The notes beneath the pieces were generated by a model, which did no database searches, was not told the DNA's origin, and saw nothing but the letters and a program-made list of their open reading frames with translations. Positions 45,285-54,767 of a DNA stretch of 64,000 nucleotides are shown piece after piece (position 1 is the first letter of the stretch; each line of letters begins with the position of its first letter). The stretch lies in assembly GCF_016406145.1 (NCBI RefSeq), contig NZ_CP066306.1, positions 3,286,001 through 3,350,000 of the forward strand, written 5' to 3'. The DNA is from Pseudomonas putida. GTDB taxonomy: Bacteria; Pseudomonadota; Gammaproteobacteria; Pseudomonadales; Pseudomonadaceae. The translations under genes were made by a program, and so were the position numbers.

Positions 45285-46385
45285 ATGTTGCTATCCCTCG
45301 AACCCCGTACCCAGCAGTCCCGTGCCATGCTCGTGCTGTCACCCCTGCTTGCCGCCCTGCTGACCCTGCTCAGCGGGGCGATCCTGTTCAGCGCCCAGGG
45401 GCATGCGCCCTTGCAGACGTTTCACACCTTGCTGATCGAACCCATCAGCGACCTCTACGGCCTCTCGGAACTGCTGCTCAAAGCCCTGCCAATCCTGCTC
45501 TGCGCCTTCGGCCTGGCGGTGGCCTACCAGGCGCGGATCTGGAATATCGGCGCCGAAGGGCAGTTGCTGATGGGCGCCCTGGCCGGCAGTGCCGTGGCGA
45601 TCCACCTCATCGATTGGGAAAGCCGCTGGGCACTGCTTTGGGTGTTGCTCGCCGGCACGCTGGCCGGTGCGCTGTGGGGGGCGCTCGCGGCCTGGCTGCG
45701 CACGCACTTCAATGCCAACGAAATCCTGACCACCATCATGCTCAATTACATCGCCTTGAATCTGCTGCTGTTCTTCGTCCATGGGCCACTCAAGGACCCC
45801 GAAGGGTTCAGCTTCCCGCAGTCGGCGATGTTCGGCGATGCCAGCCGCCTGCCGGCACTGTTCGAGGACGGCCGACTGCATGTCGGGCTGTACTTCGTGC
45901 TGATGGCACTGGTGGCGGTGTGGGTGCTGCTGCACAAGAGCTTCCTCGGTTTTCAGATCAAAGTGCTCGGCCTGGACCGGCGCGCCGCCGGTTTCGTCGG
46001 CTTCCGTGAAAAGCGCCTGGTCTGGCTGGCGCTGCTGATCAGCGGCGGCTTGGCAGGCCTGGCCGGGGTCAGCGAAGTCAGCGGGCCGATCGGCCAGCTG
46101 GTGCCGCAGGTTTCACCCGGCTACGGCTACGCGGCGATCACCGTAGCGTTTCTCGGACGCCTCAACCCGTTTGGCATTCTGGTCGCCGGGTTGTTGATGG
46201 CCCTGCTCTACCTCGGCGGCGAGAACGCGCAGATGAGCCTGAACCTGCCGCAATCGCTGACCGGGCTGTTCCAGGGAATGATGCTGTTCTACCTGCTGGC
46301 CTGCGACGTGCTGATCCTCTACCGGCTGCGCCTGAAGCTGAAAGGGCACCGCCGAGCGCCGTTGGCAAAAACCGCCAGTGCCTGA
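45285..46385 (+). CDS. ABC transporter permease, YufP/NupP type
   Basis: 366 residues, about ten membrane helices, BPD_transp_2 family. Signature stretches: LLKALPILLCAFGLAVAYQARIWNIGAEGQLLMGAL, NANEILTTIMLNYIALNLLLFFVHGPLKDPEGFSFPQS and VAFLGRLNPFGILVAGLLMALL, read in pieces. These are characteristic of the larger permease of guanosine/purine BMP transporters. It begins 12 nt after the ATPase stop. It forms the inner-membrane channel with the smaller permease downstream. Confidence 0.9.
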   Translation: MLLSLEPRTQQSRAMLVLSPLLAALLTLLSGAILFSAQGHAPLQTFHTLLIEPISDLYGLSELLLKALPILLCAFGLAVAYQARIWNIGAEGQLLMGALAGSAVAIHLIDWESRWALLWVLLAGTLAGALWGALAAWLRTHFNANEILTTIMLNYIALNLLLFFVHGPLKDPEGFSFPQSAMFGDASRLPALFEDGRLHVGLYFVLMALVAVWVLLHKSFLGFQIKVLGLDRRAAGFVGFREKRLVWLALLISGGLAGLAGVSEVSGPIGQLVPQVSPGYGYAAITVAFLGRLNPFGILVAGLLMALLYLGGENAQMSLNLPQSLTGLFQGMMLFYLLACDVLILYRLRLKLKGHRRAPLAKTASA

Positions 46386-46443
46386 ATTCCCATGACCCTT
46401 TCGTTTACCTGCCGCTCAACGCGCGCAGGCTGAGGCTTCGACT

Positions 46444-47370
46444 ATGGATCTCGATCTGCTTGGCAACATTCTTTACGCCATGGTGCGCTGTGGTACCCCG
46501 CTGCTGCTGGTAGCCCTGGGCGAACTGGTGTGCGAAAAGAGCGGCGTACTCAACCTCGGCCAGGAAGGCATGATGCTGTTCGGTGCGGTGGTAGGGTTCA
46601 TCGCCGCTTACGCCACCGGCAACCTCTGGCTGGGCGTCCTGATGGCGTGCCTGGCCGGCATGTTGCTGGCTTCACTGTTCGCTCTCGTAGCACTCGGTTG
46701 CCAGGCCAACCAGGTGGCGACCGGGCTGGCACTGACCATCTTCGGTGTCGGCCTGTCTTCTTTCGTCGGCACCGCCTGGGTCGGCAAGCCCTTGAGCGGC
46801 TTCGAGCCGGTGGCCATACCACTGCTGGCGGACATTCCGGTCATCGGCCATATGCTGTTCAACCAGGATGTGCTGGTTTACCTGTCCTTCGGCCTGTTCG
46901 TGCTGATTGCCTGGACGCTGCTCAAAAGCCGTACCGGCCTGATCCTCCAGGCCGTCGGTGAAAACCCCGACGCCGCCAGCGCCATGGGCCTGCCCGTGCT
47001 GCGCGTGCGCACTCTGGCGGTGCTGTTCGGCGGCGCCATGGCCGGGCTGGCCGGGGGTTACCTGTCGCTGGCCTACACCCCGATGTGGGCGGAAAACATG
47101 ACCGCAGGCCGCGGCTGGATCGCTTTGGCGCTGGTGGTGTTTGCCAGTTGGCGGGTGTTGCGTGTGCTGCTCGGCGCCTACCTGTTTGGCCTGGCGAGCA
47201 TCCTGCACCTGGTGGCCCAGGGTATCGGCGTGAGCTTTCCTGCCAACCTGCTGGCCATGCTGCCGTATGTGGCCACGATCCTGGTGCTGGTGGTGCTGTC
47301 GCGCGATGCCATCAAAACCCGCCTGTATGCGCCGGTTTCACTGGGTCAGCCGTGGAAGACCGGGCGCTGA
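46444..47370 (+). CDS. ABC transporter permease, YufQ/NupQ type
   Basis: 308 residues, about eight to nine helices, BPD_transp_2 family. GTPLLLVALGELVCEKSGVLNLGQEGMMLFGAVVGF and RTGLILQAVGENPDAASAMGLPVLRVRTLAVLFGGAMAGLAGGYL, in pieces, are the smaller-permease hallmarks, including the EAA-like cytosolic loop GENPDAA. It starts 58 nt after the first permease and completes the heterodimeric channel. Confidence 0.9.
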   Translation: MDLDLLGNILYAMVRCGTPLLLVALGELVCEKSGVLNLGQEGMMLFGAVVGFIAAYATGNLWLGVLMACLAGMLLASLFALVALGCQANQVATGLALTIFGVGLSSFVGTAWVGKPLSGFEPVAIPLLADIPVIGHMLFNQDVLVYLSFGLFVLIAWTLLKSRTGLILQAVGENPDAASAMGLPVLRVRTLAVLFGGAMAGLAGGYLSLAYTPMWAENMTAGRGWIALALVVFASWRVLRVLLGAYLFGLASILHLVAQGIGVSFPANLLAMLPYVATILVLVVLSRDAIKTRLYAPVSLGQPWKTGR

Positions 47371-47482
47371 GGCCTCACGCCTGGCCCGCACTGTGCACCG
47401 CAGCTCATGCCCATCTGCTCTGTTTTCTTGCATTACCAACGTGCCCTACACAGCCAACATGAAGACCTACAGGAGCCACACC

Positions 47483-48568
47483 TTGAAGCCTCACAACAAA
47501 AGCAAATACCTGCTGCGCGCCCTGGCTGCCGCCATCGGCCTGAGCACCGCCCTGTCCGCCGCAGCCGCCGATCCGCTGAAAGTCGGTTTCGTCTATATCG
47601 GCCCGATCGGCGACCATGGCTGGACCTATCAGCATGAGCAGGGCCGCCAGGCGCTGATCAAGCAGTTCGGTGACAAGGTCGACAGCAGCTTCGTCGAGAA
47701 CGTGCCGGAAGGCGCCGATGCCGAGCGGGTCATCCGCAACATGGCCAAGGGCGGCTACGACCTGGTGTTCGCCACCTCGTTCGGCTACATGAACCCCACC
47801 GCCAAAGTCGCCAAACAGTTCCCGAAGGTCACCTTCGAACATGCCACCGGCTACAAGCAGGACAAGAACCTTGGTACTTACCTGGCCACTTCCTACGAAG
47901 GCCGTTACGTTGGCGGCTACCTGGCCGCGAAAATGACCAAGAGCAAGAAGATCGGCTATGTCGCCTCCTTCCCGATTCCGGAAGTGCTGCGCGATATAAA
48001 TGCAATCCAGCTTGCCCTGGACAAATACAACCCCGGCACCGAAATCAAGGTGGTGTGGGTCAACTCCTGGTTCGACCCGGGCAAAGAGGCCGATGCCGCC
48101 AACGCCCTGATCGACCAGGGCGTTGACGTGCTGTTCCAGCACACCGACAGCCCGGTACCGATCCAGACCGCCGAACGCCGCGGCATTTACGCCGTCGGCT
48201 ACGCCTCAGACATGGCCCACTTCGGGCCCAAGGCAGTGCTGACCTCCATCGTCAACAATTGGGGGCCGCATTACATCAAGAGCACTCAGGCGGTCATGGA
48301 CGGCACCTGGAAACCCCAGGACTACTGGGGCGGGCTTGCCGAGGGCACCGTACAGCTGCCCATCAGCGACCTGGTGCCGGCCGATGTCAAAAGCGGCGCC
48401 GAACAGATCATCGCCAGCATCAAGGACGGCTCTTTCCACCCCTTCACCGGCCCGATCCTGGACCAGGCTGGCGCAGTCAAGATCCCCGCAGGTGCCGTGG
48501 CCAGCAATGCCGAACTGGCAGGCATGAACTACTACGTCAAAGGCATTACGGCGCAACTGCCCAAGTAA
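47483..48568 (+). CDS. BMP family periplasmic substrate-binding protein
   Basis: 361 residues from TTG 47483, preferred because AGGAG lies eight bases upstream; the in-frame ATG 47459 has no ribosome site. The signal peptide KYLLRALAAAIGLSTALSAAAA ends before DPLKVGFVYIGPIGDHGWTYQHEQGRQAL, the family start. Later motifs: RNMAKGGYDLVFATSFGYMNPT, GRYVGGYLAAKMTKSKKIGYVASFPIPEV and VNSWFDPGKEADAANALIDQGVDVLFQHTDSP. BMP/PnrA proteins bind nucleosides or related purines and also other small metabolites. It delivers substrate to the permease pair before it. Confidence 0.9.
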   Translation: MKPHNKSKYLLRALAAAIGLSTALSAAAADPLKVGFVYIGPIGDHGWTYQHEQGRQALIKQFGDKVDSSFVENVPEGADAERVIRNMAKGGYDLVFATSFGYMNPTAKVAKQFPKVTFEHATGYKQDKNLGTYLATSYEGRYVGGYLAAKMTKSKKIGYVASFPIPEVLRDINAIQLALDKYNPGTEIKVVWVNSWFDPGKEADAANALIDQGVDVLFQHTDSPVPIQTAERRGIYAVGYASDMAHFGPKAVLTSIVNNWGPHYIKSTQAVMDGTWKPQDYWGGLAEGTVQLPISDLVPADVKSGAEQIIASIKDGSFHPFTGPILDQAGAVKIPAGAVASNAELAGMNYYVKGITAQLPK

Positions 48569-48577
48569 ACGCCGGGT

Positions 48578-48596
48578 GGGAGCGCCAGCCGCTCCC
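48578..48596 (+). terminator. Hairpin between the binding protein and oxygenase genes
   Basis: GGGAGCG, loop CCAGC, CGCTCCC followed by GCTTTC. It lies in the 57-nt gap inside the operon and may lower expression of the oxygenase or protect the transporter mRNA end. Confidence 0.5.
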
Positions 48597-48625
48597 GCTT
48601 TCACCGCCATTTCACGGAGCCATTC

Positions 48626-49588
48626 ATGAACACCCTGCCGATCATCGATATCAGCCCGCTCTATCAGAACGATCCCGCCGCACGCCAGGCCGTAGCCCGG
48701 CAGATCGACGCCGCCTGCCAGCAGTGGGGCTTCTACTACATCAAGGGGCACCCCATCCCGGCCACACGCATTGGCGCACTGAAAGCGGCCGCCGAACAGT
48801 TCTTCGCCTGCCCGGCCGAAGAAAAGCTGCGCATCGACATCACCCAGAGCGAGCACCATCGCGGCTACGGTGCCATCGCCACAGAGCAGCTGGACCCGAG
48901 CCGGCCAAGCGACCTGAAGGAAACCTTCGACATGGGTTTTCACATGGCCCCGGATCATCCCGACGTGCTCGCGAAAAAGCCACTGCGCGGTCCCAACCGG
49001 CACCCCGCGATTACCGGGTGGGAGGCGCTGCTGCAAACGCATTACCAGGACATGCACGCCTTGTCCCTGACCCTGCTGCGGGCGATGGCGCAGGCCTTGG
49101 GTATCGAGCACGACTTCTTCGACCAGCGCTTCGCCAACCCCATCAGCGTGTTTCGCATGATCCACTACCCGCCGCGCCAGGCCGCCAGCAGCACCGACCA
49201 GCAAGGCGCTGGCGCGCACACCGACTACGGATGCGTGACCTTGTTGTACCAGGACAGCACCGGCGGCCTGCAGGTGCAGAGTGTGGATGGCCAGTGGATC
49301 GATGCGCCACCGATCGAGGGCACCTATGTGGTCAACATCGGCGACATGATGGCGCGGTGGAGCAACGACAGGTACACCTCAACGCCCCACCGGGTGGTCA
49401 GCCCGCAGGGCGCGCACCGCTACTCGATGCCGTTCTTTGCCGAACCGCACCCAGACACGATGATCAGTTGCCTGCCCAACTGCTCCAGCCCCGACAACCC
49501 GCCCAAATACCCGCCGGTTTCGTGCAGTGCCTACATGCTGTCGCGCTTCGCCGAAACCTATGCCTATCGCCGTGAACAGGCTACGTAG
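48626..49588 (+). CDS. Isopenicillin N synthase-like Fe(II)/2-oxoglutarate oxygenase
   Basis: 320 residues. The DIOX_N start is NTLPIIDISPLY..QQWGFYYIKGHPI. The catalytic jelly roll has GAHTDYGCVTLLYQD (His and Asp iron ligands), STPHRVV (second His) and RYSMPFFAEPHPD (Arg-x-Ser, which binds 2-oxoglutarate or the substrate carboxylate). All key residues are present, so it should be active. Bacterial members oxidise diverse small molecules. Placement right after a nucleoside/purine-type importer suggests that it works on the imported compound, but no product can be named. Confidence 0.87.
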   Translation: MNTLPIIDISPLYQNDPAARQAVARQIDAACQQWGFYYIKGHPIPATRIGALKAAAEQFFACPAEEKLRIDITQSEHHRGYGAIATEQLDPSRPSDLKETFDMGFHMAPDHPDVLAKKPLRGPNRHPAITGWEALLQTHYQDMHALSLTLLRAMAQALGIEHDFFDQRFANPISVFRMIHYPPRQAASSTDQQGAGAHTDYGCVTLLYQDSTGGLQVQSVDGQWIDAPPIEGTYVVNIGDMMARWSNDRYTSTPHRVVSPQGAHRYSMPFFAEPHPDTMISCLPNCSSPDNPPKYPPVSCSAYMLSRFAETYAYRREQAT

Positions 49589-49599
49589 CCTGCGCCCCG

Positions 49600-50784
49600 T
49601 CACCTCAGATAATCCTCAACCCACTTCACCCAACAATCGGAGCCGATCTTCACCAGTGCATCGTTGAAGTCATAATGCGGGTTATGTACCGAGCAACCAT
49701 GGAACTCCCCTGTGCCGTTCCCCAACATGAAGTAGCACCCCGGCCGTGCCTGGAGCATGTAGGCGAAATCTTCGGTGCCCATCACCTTCTTGGGCATCCT
49801 CGCCAGCATCTGCCCCTCGGCAAACAAAGGGCGCAGGCTTTCACGCAGCTGTGCGCTTTGCGCATCGCTGTTGCTCAGCGCAGGCGCCAGCTGGGTGAAG
49901 TCCAGCTCGATCTCTACCCCAAAGCTCTCGGCATGCCCCTTGACCAGCGCCTCGATACGCTGGTTTATCTTCAACTGGGTTTCGGGCGTATCGGTGCGCA
50001 CGCTGAGCAACATGCTCGCTTCATCGGGAATGATGTTGTAGACCGTGCCCGCCTGGATCATGCCGATACTGATGACCGCGTACTCTTCAACGCTCAGGTT
50101 GCGCGACTTGATGGTCTGGATGGCACTGATCAGGCTATTGAGGGCCGAGATGGGGTCCACCGCCAGCTCCGGCATGGCGCCATGCCCGCCTCTGCCGCAA
50201 ATGCGAATGCTCACGCGCTGGGAAGACGCCATGGTCGGCCCGCTCTGCACCACGCAAGTGCCCACCGGCATGCCTGGCATGTTGTGCAGCGCGTACACCG
50301 AATCACACGGAAAACGCTCGAACAGACCGTCGTCGATCATGGCCTTGGCGCCGGCCAAACCTTCTTCGTCGGGCTGGAAGATCAGGTTCAAGGTACCGTT
50401 GAAGTTTCGCGTCGCAGCCAATCGCGAAGCCGCCGCCAGCAGGATCGCGGTATGCCCGTCATGGCCACAGGCATGCATGCGCCCGGGGATCTTGCTGGCG
50501 TGCTCGAAGGGGTTCTTCTCGCTCATGGGCAGAGCGTCCATGTCTGCCCGCAGCCCGATGCTGCGGGGGCTGTCGCCCACCTTAAGCACCCCTACCAGGC
50601 CGTGCCCGCCCACATTACGGTGCACCTCATAGCCCCAAGCCTGCAGCTTTTCAGCCACCAGAGCAGCAGTGTCAGGCGTGTCGCCGCCGAGCTCTGGCGC
50701 CGCATGGATCTGGCGCCGGATCCTGATGAACGTGTCCAGCTCTTCAGCAAACTGCGGGGTTTGCTTTCGCTCGAAGGTACCCAT
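49600..50784 (-). CDS. M20D family amidohydrolase (hippurate hydrolase/aminoacylase type)
   Basis: 394 residues. RRQIHAAPELGGDTPDTA opening, RADMDALPM, HACGHDGHTAILL (metal His pair), IFQPDEEGLAGAKAMIDDG (Glu pair), ALHNMPGMPVG and GRGGHGAMPELAVDPI (dimerisation lobe), then GTEDFAYMLQ with the last metal ligand region. These enzymes cut N-acyl amino acids such as hippurate or indole-acetyl conjugates in the cytosol. Its start is one base from the MHS transporter stop, so import and hydrolysis are coupled. Confidence 0.9.
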   Translation of the reverse strand: MGTFERKQTPQFAEELDTFIRIRRQIHAAPELGGDTPDTAALVAEKLQAWGYEVHRNVGGHGLVGVLKVGDSPRSIGLRADMDALPMSEKNPFEHASKIPGRMHACGHDGHTAILLAAASRLAATRNFNGTLNLIFQPDEEGLAGAKAMIDDGLFERFPCDSVYALHNMPGMPVGTCVVQSGPTMASSQRVSIRICGRGGHGAMPELAVDPISALNSLISAIQTIKSRNLSVEEYAVISIGMIQAGTVYNIIPDEASMLLSVRTDTPETQLKINQRIEALVKGHAESFGVEIELDFTQLAPALSNSDAQSAQLRESLRPLFAEGQMLARMPKKVMGTEDFAYMLQARPGCYFMLGNGTGEFHGCSVHNPHYDFNDALVKIGSDCWVKWVEDYLR

Positions 50785-50785
50785 G

Positions 50786-52087
50786 TCACTCGCATCCTTT
50801 GTTTTCAGGGAAATACTTGAGGCACACCAGGCTTACCGCGCCGCCCACCAACAGGTAGTAGGCCGGTGCCAATGGCGTGCCCATTGCGGCAATCAGCCAG
50901 GTAGCGATCAGTGGCGAGAAGCCGCCGAAAAGTGTCACCCCCAGGCTGTAGCTGACCGAGGTGCCAAAGGCACGCTGCGCCTTGGGGAAGCCTTCCATGA
51001 TCAACGCGAAGTACGCACCGGCGCCTATGCAAGTGGGCAGAATCAACGCCGCGACACACATCATTGCCAGGCCCATGTGCTCGACGTGCCCAAGCACGTA
51101 GAACACCGGCAGCGTCAACACCACGGGCGCGAGAATGGTCCAGACCAGCAGGCGTTTCCTGAGCTGGTACTTGTCGGCGAACTTGCCGGCCAGCGGGCAT
51201 ATGATCGCCATGCAGCCGCTGCTGATGCCGGCGATCGCCATGGCACTGCTTTGCGGGTAGTGCATGGCGGTGGTCAGGTAGGTGGGCATGTAAAACACGA
51301 ACAGGTACATACCGATGGTGGAACTGGCCATCAGGCCGATGCCCAGGCCGATGCGTTTGAGCAACTCAGGGTCCAGCGGCTGCCTGCCCTCCTGTGCCGC
51401 TGCGGCCTCGTGGGTTTCTGGTAGACGGTTGCGGATGTACAAGCCTACCGGGCCGATCAACAGGCCGAAAATGAATGGAATGCGCCAGCCCCAGCTTTCG
51501 AGGCTGGCCGGGTCCAGCAACTGGCTCAGGCTGAACCCGAACCCCGCCCCGACCAGCGCGGCATAGCCCTGACTGGCAGCCTGCCAGCTCACACTCTGGC
51601 ATCGCTTGGAGGCAGTACTGGACTCCATCAGATAAACAGATGCGGTACCGACCTCGCCACCTGCCGACACCCCCTGAATCAGCCGACCGGCGACCAGCAT
51701 GAACGTTGCAAAGATACCGATCTGCGAATACGTAGGCGCGAAGGCGATCAAGGCAGTGCCCAATGTCATCAGGCCGATCGTCAGGCTCAAGGCGGCTTTG
51801 CGGCCATGCCTGTCGGCGTATCGGCCAATGATGATGCCCCCGACAGGCCGCATCAAAAAGCCCACACCAAAAGTTGCAAGCGACATCAGGAGCGAGGCCA
51901 GTGCCGACTCTGAAGGGAAGAAGTGCCGGCCGATCAGCACTGCGAAGAAGCTGTAGATGGTGAAGTCGTACATCTCCAGGGCGTTGCCCAGTGAGCACGC
52001 TATCAGGGTTCTGCGTGAGGACGATGCCTGCGCGTGATGCTTTGAGCCGGCCTCCAGGATCGTAGGTGCAGGTAGCGGTCTATTCAT
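50786..52087 (-). CDS. MFS metabolite:H+ symporter (MHS family)
   Basis: 433 residues from ATG 52087 (CGGAGATAACA upstream). Twelve helices. MHS marks: SLGNALEMYDFTIYSFFAVLIGRHFFP, RPVGGIIIGRYADRHGRKAALSLTIGLMTLGT and GVSAGGEVGTASVYLMES, read in pieces. It imports a carboxylate-containing substrate with protons. The neighbouring amidohydrolase suggests an N-acyl amino acid or similar amide. First gene of the operon, divergent from a porin. Confidence 0.88.
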   Translation of the reverse strand: MNRPLPAPTILEAGSKHHAQASSSRRTLIACSLGNALEMYDFTIYSFFAVLIGRHFFPSESALASLLMSLATFGVGFLMRPVGGIIIGRYADRHGRKAALSLTIGLMTLGTALIAFAPTYSQIGIFATFMLVAGRLIQGVSAGGEVGTASVYLMESSTASKRCQSVSWQAASQGYAALVGAGFGFSLSQLLDPASLESWGWRIPFIFGLLIGPVGLYIRNRLPETHEAAAAQEGRQPLDPELLKRIGLGIGLMASSTIGMYLFVFYMPTYLTTAMHYPQSSAMAIAGISSGCMAIICPLAGKFADKYQLRKRLLVWTILAPVVLTLPVFYVLGHVEHMGLAMMCVAALILPTCIGAGAYFALIMEGFPKAQRAFGTSVSYSLGVTLFGGFSPLIATWLIAAMGTPLAPAYYLLVGGAVSLVCLKYFPENKGCE

Positions 52088-52465
52088 TGTTATCTCCGAT
52101 GGCGAATCACGGCATGCAGTGACTATCAGCCAATCGCGCAGCCAACACACTTGCAGTTTTGGCAATGAACTAACCAATGGTTAATTGACCGGGTGCTGGT
52201 GTGGCCGCTTTGCCTTGGGATGGCGCACAGATGCCCTGGCATCGTCCTTGTGCCCCGATAAGGGTCATCGAAGTTGGCCACTCAGGGGGATGGAAACAAA
52301 CATTGGTCACTGCCATGCAGCAGCTTTGCGGCCACCTTTTCCCGGCCCAGCGAGATCCCGCCCACCTTATTAACCAAAAGACATTCGTTGGCCAAACAAG
52401 CAATCACGCTGCAACCTCCTGTTCATCGAATCTAGCGCGACCGCATCCCGTGCCTGGAGTCGTGA
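52088..52465. promoter_or_regulatory. Divergent promoter region with candidate LysR operators
   Basis: 378-nt gap between the transporter and porin genes. TAACC-AAT-GGTTA at 52171-52183 is a perfect palindrome 84 nt before the transporter start. TAACCAA-N10-TTGGCCA at 52371-52394 repeats the same half-site about 70 nt before the porin start. The two similar sites near the two divergent genes are what one expects of the LysR regulator encoded beside them. No gene was seen. Confidence 0.5.
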
Positions 52466-53605
52466 ATGAATACTTGCATCACTCGCACTGTGTCGTTGCT
52501 GTTGATGAGCCTAGGGATTTGTCCTGCCATGCAGGCACAGGCCGAGGGCTTCCCTACCCTCAACCGGCTAGCTTCCGGGTTCGGTTACTACGGGGTGGAT
52601 CAGGGGTTCGATGACAAGCTGAAGATCTACGGGACCGTGGATGCATTCGCCAGCTACCACGACTCTCAGCACCACTCAGGTTTTCAAATGGCGGGCGGCG
52701 GCGCCTGGACCAACAAACTCGGGTTGTATGCCCGAAAAGCACTTGCCCCCGATACGGTGCTGGAACTGGACGTCGAAGAAGGCTTCAATCTGAACGGCAA
52801 GGCCCTAGAAGGGACGTGGGACAACATCGGCACGCTGCGCCTGGCAACGCTCGCCCTGCGCTCACGGAGCCTGGGCAGGCTTGAGTTCGGCAAAACCTAC
52901 GGGGTGGGGACCCCGACCTACGCCGACCCGTTTCTGGCGGCATACGGCTCACCGTATACGTTTCTGTCCATACCTGCGGCCGGCAAAGGCGCCTACTATC
53001 TCGACCTGCGGCCCAAGCACACCCTGGCCTACACCAGCCCGAACATGAACGGCTTCAGCCTGGCAACGGCCTTGAGCTTCGGCTTCGATGACGTCGCCAG
53101 CCAGGGGCGTACGGTGCGTGGTGGGGGTGCGAAGCTGCAATACCGAAATAGCCGTGTGATGCTGCTGGGGTCTTACAACCTGTATTACAGCGACCCATGG
53201 GACGATGGTGGCAGCTCACGCCAGACTGCCAACCACTACACAAGCCTGTCGGCGTTCTATGATTTCGGCCCGTTGGCCACCAGCCTGACCTGGCAACGCC
53301 AGGATGTAGACCAAGCGGGCACACCCAGTACCACCGTGTACACCTTCGGCCTGATGGCCCCGGTGGGCAAGCTTGACGTGCTCAGGCTGGCGGTGGTCCA
53401 GCGGACGGTATCGGCCCGCGAAAAGGACGCGCTGGGGGCAGTGCTTGGCTACGACCATTTCTTCAACCCGCGCTGGGCCGCCTATGCGCGCCTGGGTGTG
53501 ATCGCCAACCAAGGCGCGTCATCGGTGACCTACGCAGGCACTCCGATTGATCAGGTGGGAGATGACCCAAGCAATATTTCACTAGGCATGTACTACCACT
53601 TCTGA
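52466..53605 (+). CDS. Outer-membrane porin (general gram-negative porin type)
   Basis: 379 residues. Signal peptide TVSLLLMSLGICPAMQAQAEG. The barrel follows with KIYGTVDAFASYHDSQH near the start, ARKALAPDTVLELDVEEGFNL and RLEFGKTYGVGTPTYADPF (loop 3 constriction region). It ends in a C-terminal Phe after LGMYYHF. It fits the Porin_4 class of solute channels and lies divergent from the transporter/amidohydrolase operon. Its last 24 nt overlap the convergent LysR gene. Confidence 0.85.
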   Translation: MNTCITRTVSLLLMSLGICPAMQAQAEGFPTLNRLASGFGYYGVDQGFDDKLKIYGTVDAFASYHDSQHHSGFQMAGGGAWTNKLGLYARKALAPDTVLELDVEEGFNLNGKALEGTWDNIGTLRLATLALRSRSLGRLEFGKTYGVGTPTYADPFLAAYGSPYTFLSIPAAGKGAYYLDLRPKHTLAYTSPNMNGFSLATALSFGFDDVASQGRTVRGGGAKLQYRNSRVMLLGSYNLYYSDPWDDGGSSRQTANHYTSLSAFYDFGPLATSLTWQRQDVDQAGTPSTTVYTFGLMAPVGKLDVLRLAVVQRTVSAREKDALGAVLGYDHFFNPRWAAYARLGVIANQGASSVTYAGTPIDQVGDDPSNISLGMYYHF

Positions 53606-54520
53606 AACGTCCCGCGGCAGCGTCTTGAGGACTCTTGCGCGCAAGCTGTGGAAGAGTTCCTGGGCGGGGGCCGTGAGGCTATCACGGTCGATGCAGACGA
53701 GATTGATTGGATAGTCTGGTACCAACTCCTGCACCGCCACTTGAATGAACTCCGGCCGGGTCGCAAAGGTGAAGGCATCGTTTACGGCCAGCTCACTGAT
53801 GGTCATCAGCGACTCAGTGTTCTTCAGGAGCTTGAGGGCCATCATTATCGACGTGCACTCCACCGCGCTCTGCGGCACACGCAGGCCATTGACCTCGAAC
53901 AACTGGTGAAACTGCGATGCCTGATCGGTCAGCTCGTCCAGGCTGATCCAGTTGGCGTATTGCAGCGAACGCAGTGACTGGGAAAACTTCTGCTGGTTGG
54001 ACGCATGGCAGATCACCTTGCCCTTGATGCTGCCCACTGCCTCCCAATCCAGATTGAGACGGCTCAAGGGTTGCTGGGAGGTGATGGCAAAGTCCAGGCT
54101 ACCGTCGCGCAGGCGTTGCAGGATCTGGCTGGGACGCAGATCGGTGATGGTGATTTTCACCCGCGGGTACTTGCGCCGAAACGCCAGAATGCTTTCATCC
54201 ACCCCGTCAAGCATCGCCGTCAGCGAGGTGACGCCGATCGACACCGCCCCCAATGCGGCATCCTGAATGCTTGCCGCCTCGATCTGCAAACGGCGGATAC
54301 TCTCCACCACCAGGTTGGCATGGCGGATGATGCGCTTGCCCTCATCGGTCAACGCCATGCCCTTGTACGAACGCTGCAAGAGGGTGAACCCCAACTCCCG
54401 CTCCAGTTCCTTGATCGAGCGGCTCAGGGCAGGTTGCGTGATGTGCAAGATTTTGGAGGCCTCGAGAATGCTTCCCCCCTGGTGAATGGCAACAAGCGCC
54501 TTGAGCTGATGAAGTTTCAA
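53582..54520 (-). CDS. LysR family regulator (CysB/Cbl-like N-terminus)
   Basis: 312 residues starting at TTG 54520 (AAGGTG upstream), giving MKLHQLKALVAIHQGGSILEASKILHITQPALSRSIKELERELG in pieces, the typical wHTH. The effector domain carries SIGVTSLTAMLDGV, DFAITSQQPLSR and LMTISELAVNDAF. It lies beside the porin and probably controls it and the divergent transporter/amidohydrolase operon. The 24-nt tail-to-tail overlap with the porin is unusual but needs no frameshift. Confidence 0.88.
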   Translation of the reverse strand: MKLHQLKALVAIHQGGSILEASKILHITQPALSRSIKELERELGFTLLQRSYKGMALTDEGKRIIRHANLVVESIRRLQIEAASIQDAALGAVSIGVTSLTAMLDGVDESILAFRRKYPRVKITITDLRPSQILQRLRDGSLDFAITSQQPLSRLNLDWEAVGSIKGKVICHASNQQKFSQSLRSLQYANWISLDELTDQASQFHQLFEVNGLRVPQSAVECTSIMMALKLLKNTESLMTISELAVNDAFTFATRPEFIQVAVQELVPDYPINLVCIDRDSLTAPAQELFHSLRARVLKTLPRDVSEVVVHA

Positions 54521-54767
54521 GCGTGAACACCTTATCGAGAGCGGCGGGTTTCAGGTTGCAGTGCACATCAAACTGCAAAAAGAAGGCCTGGAATCGGTTC
54601 ATGATCAGAGCCAGCCTGACGCTGAACGCCCTACTGCCTGCCCCAGCGTCCTGAACCTGGGGGAAACTGCGCCGAGCGGTTGGCCAAAGAGAATCACAAA
54701 TGTGCATGATGGCTGCTTGGCGGTATCTGCAGATCGGGGAAAAGTGGTCGTTTATCGAACGGTTATT

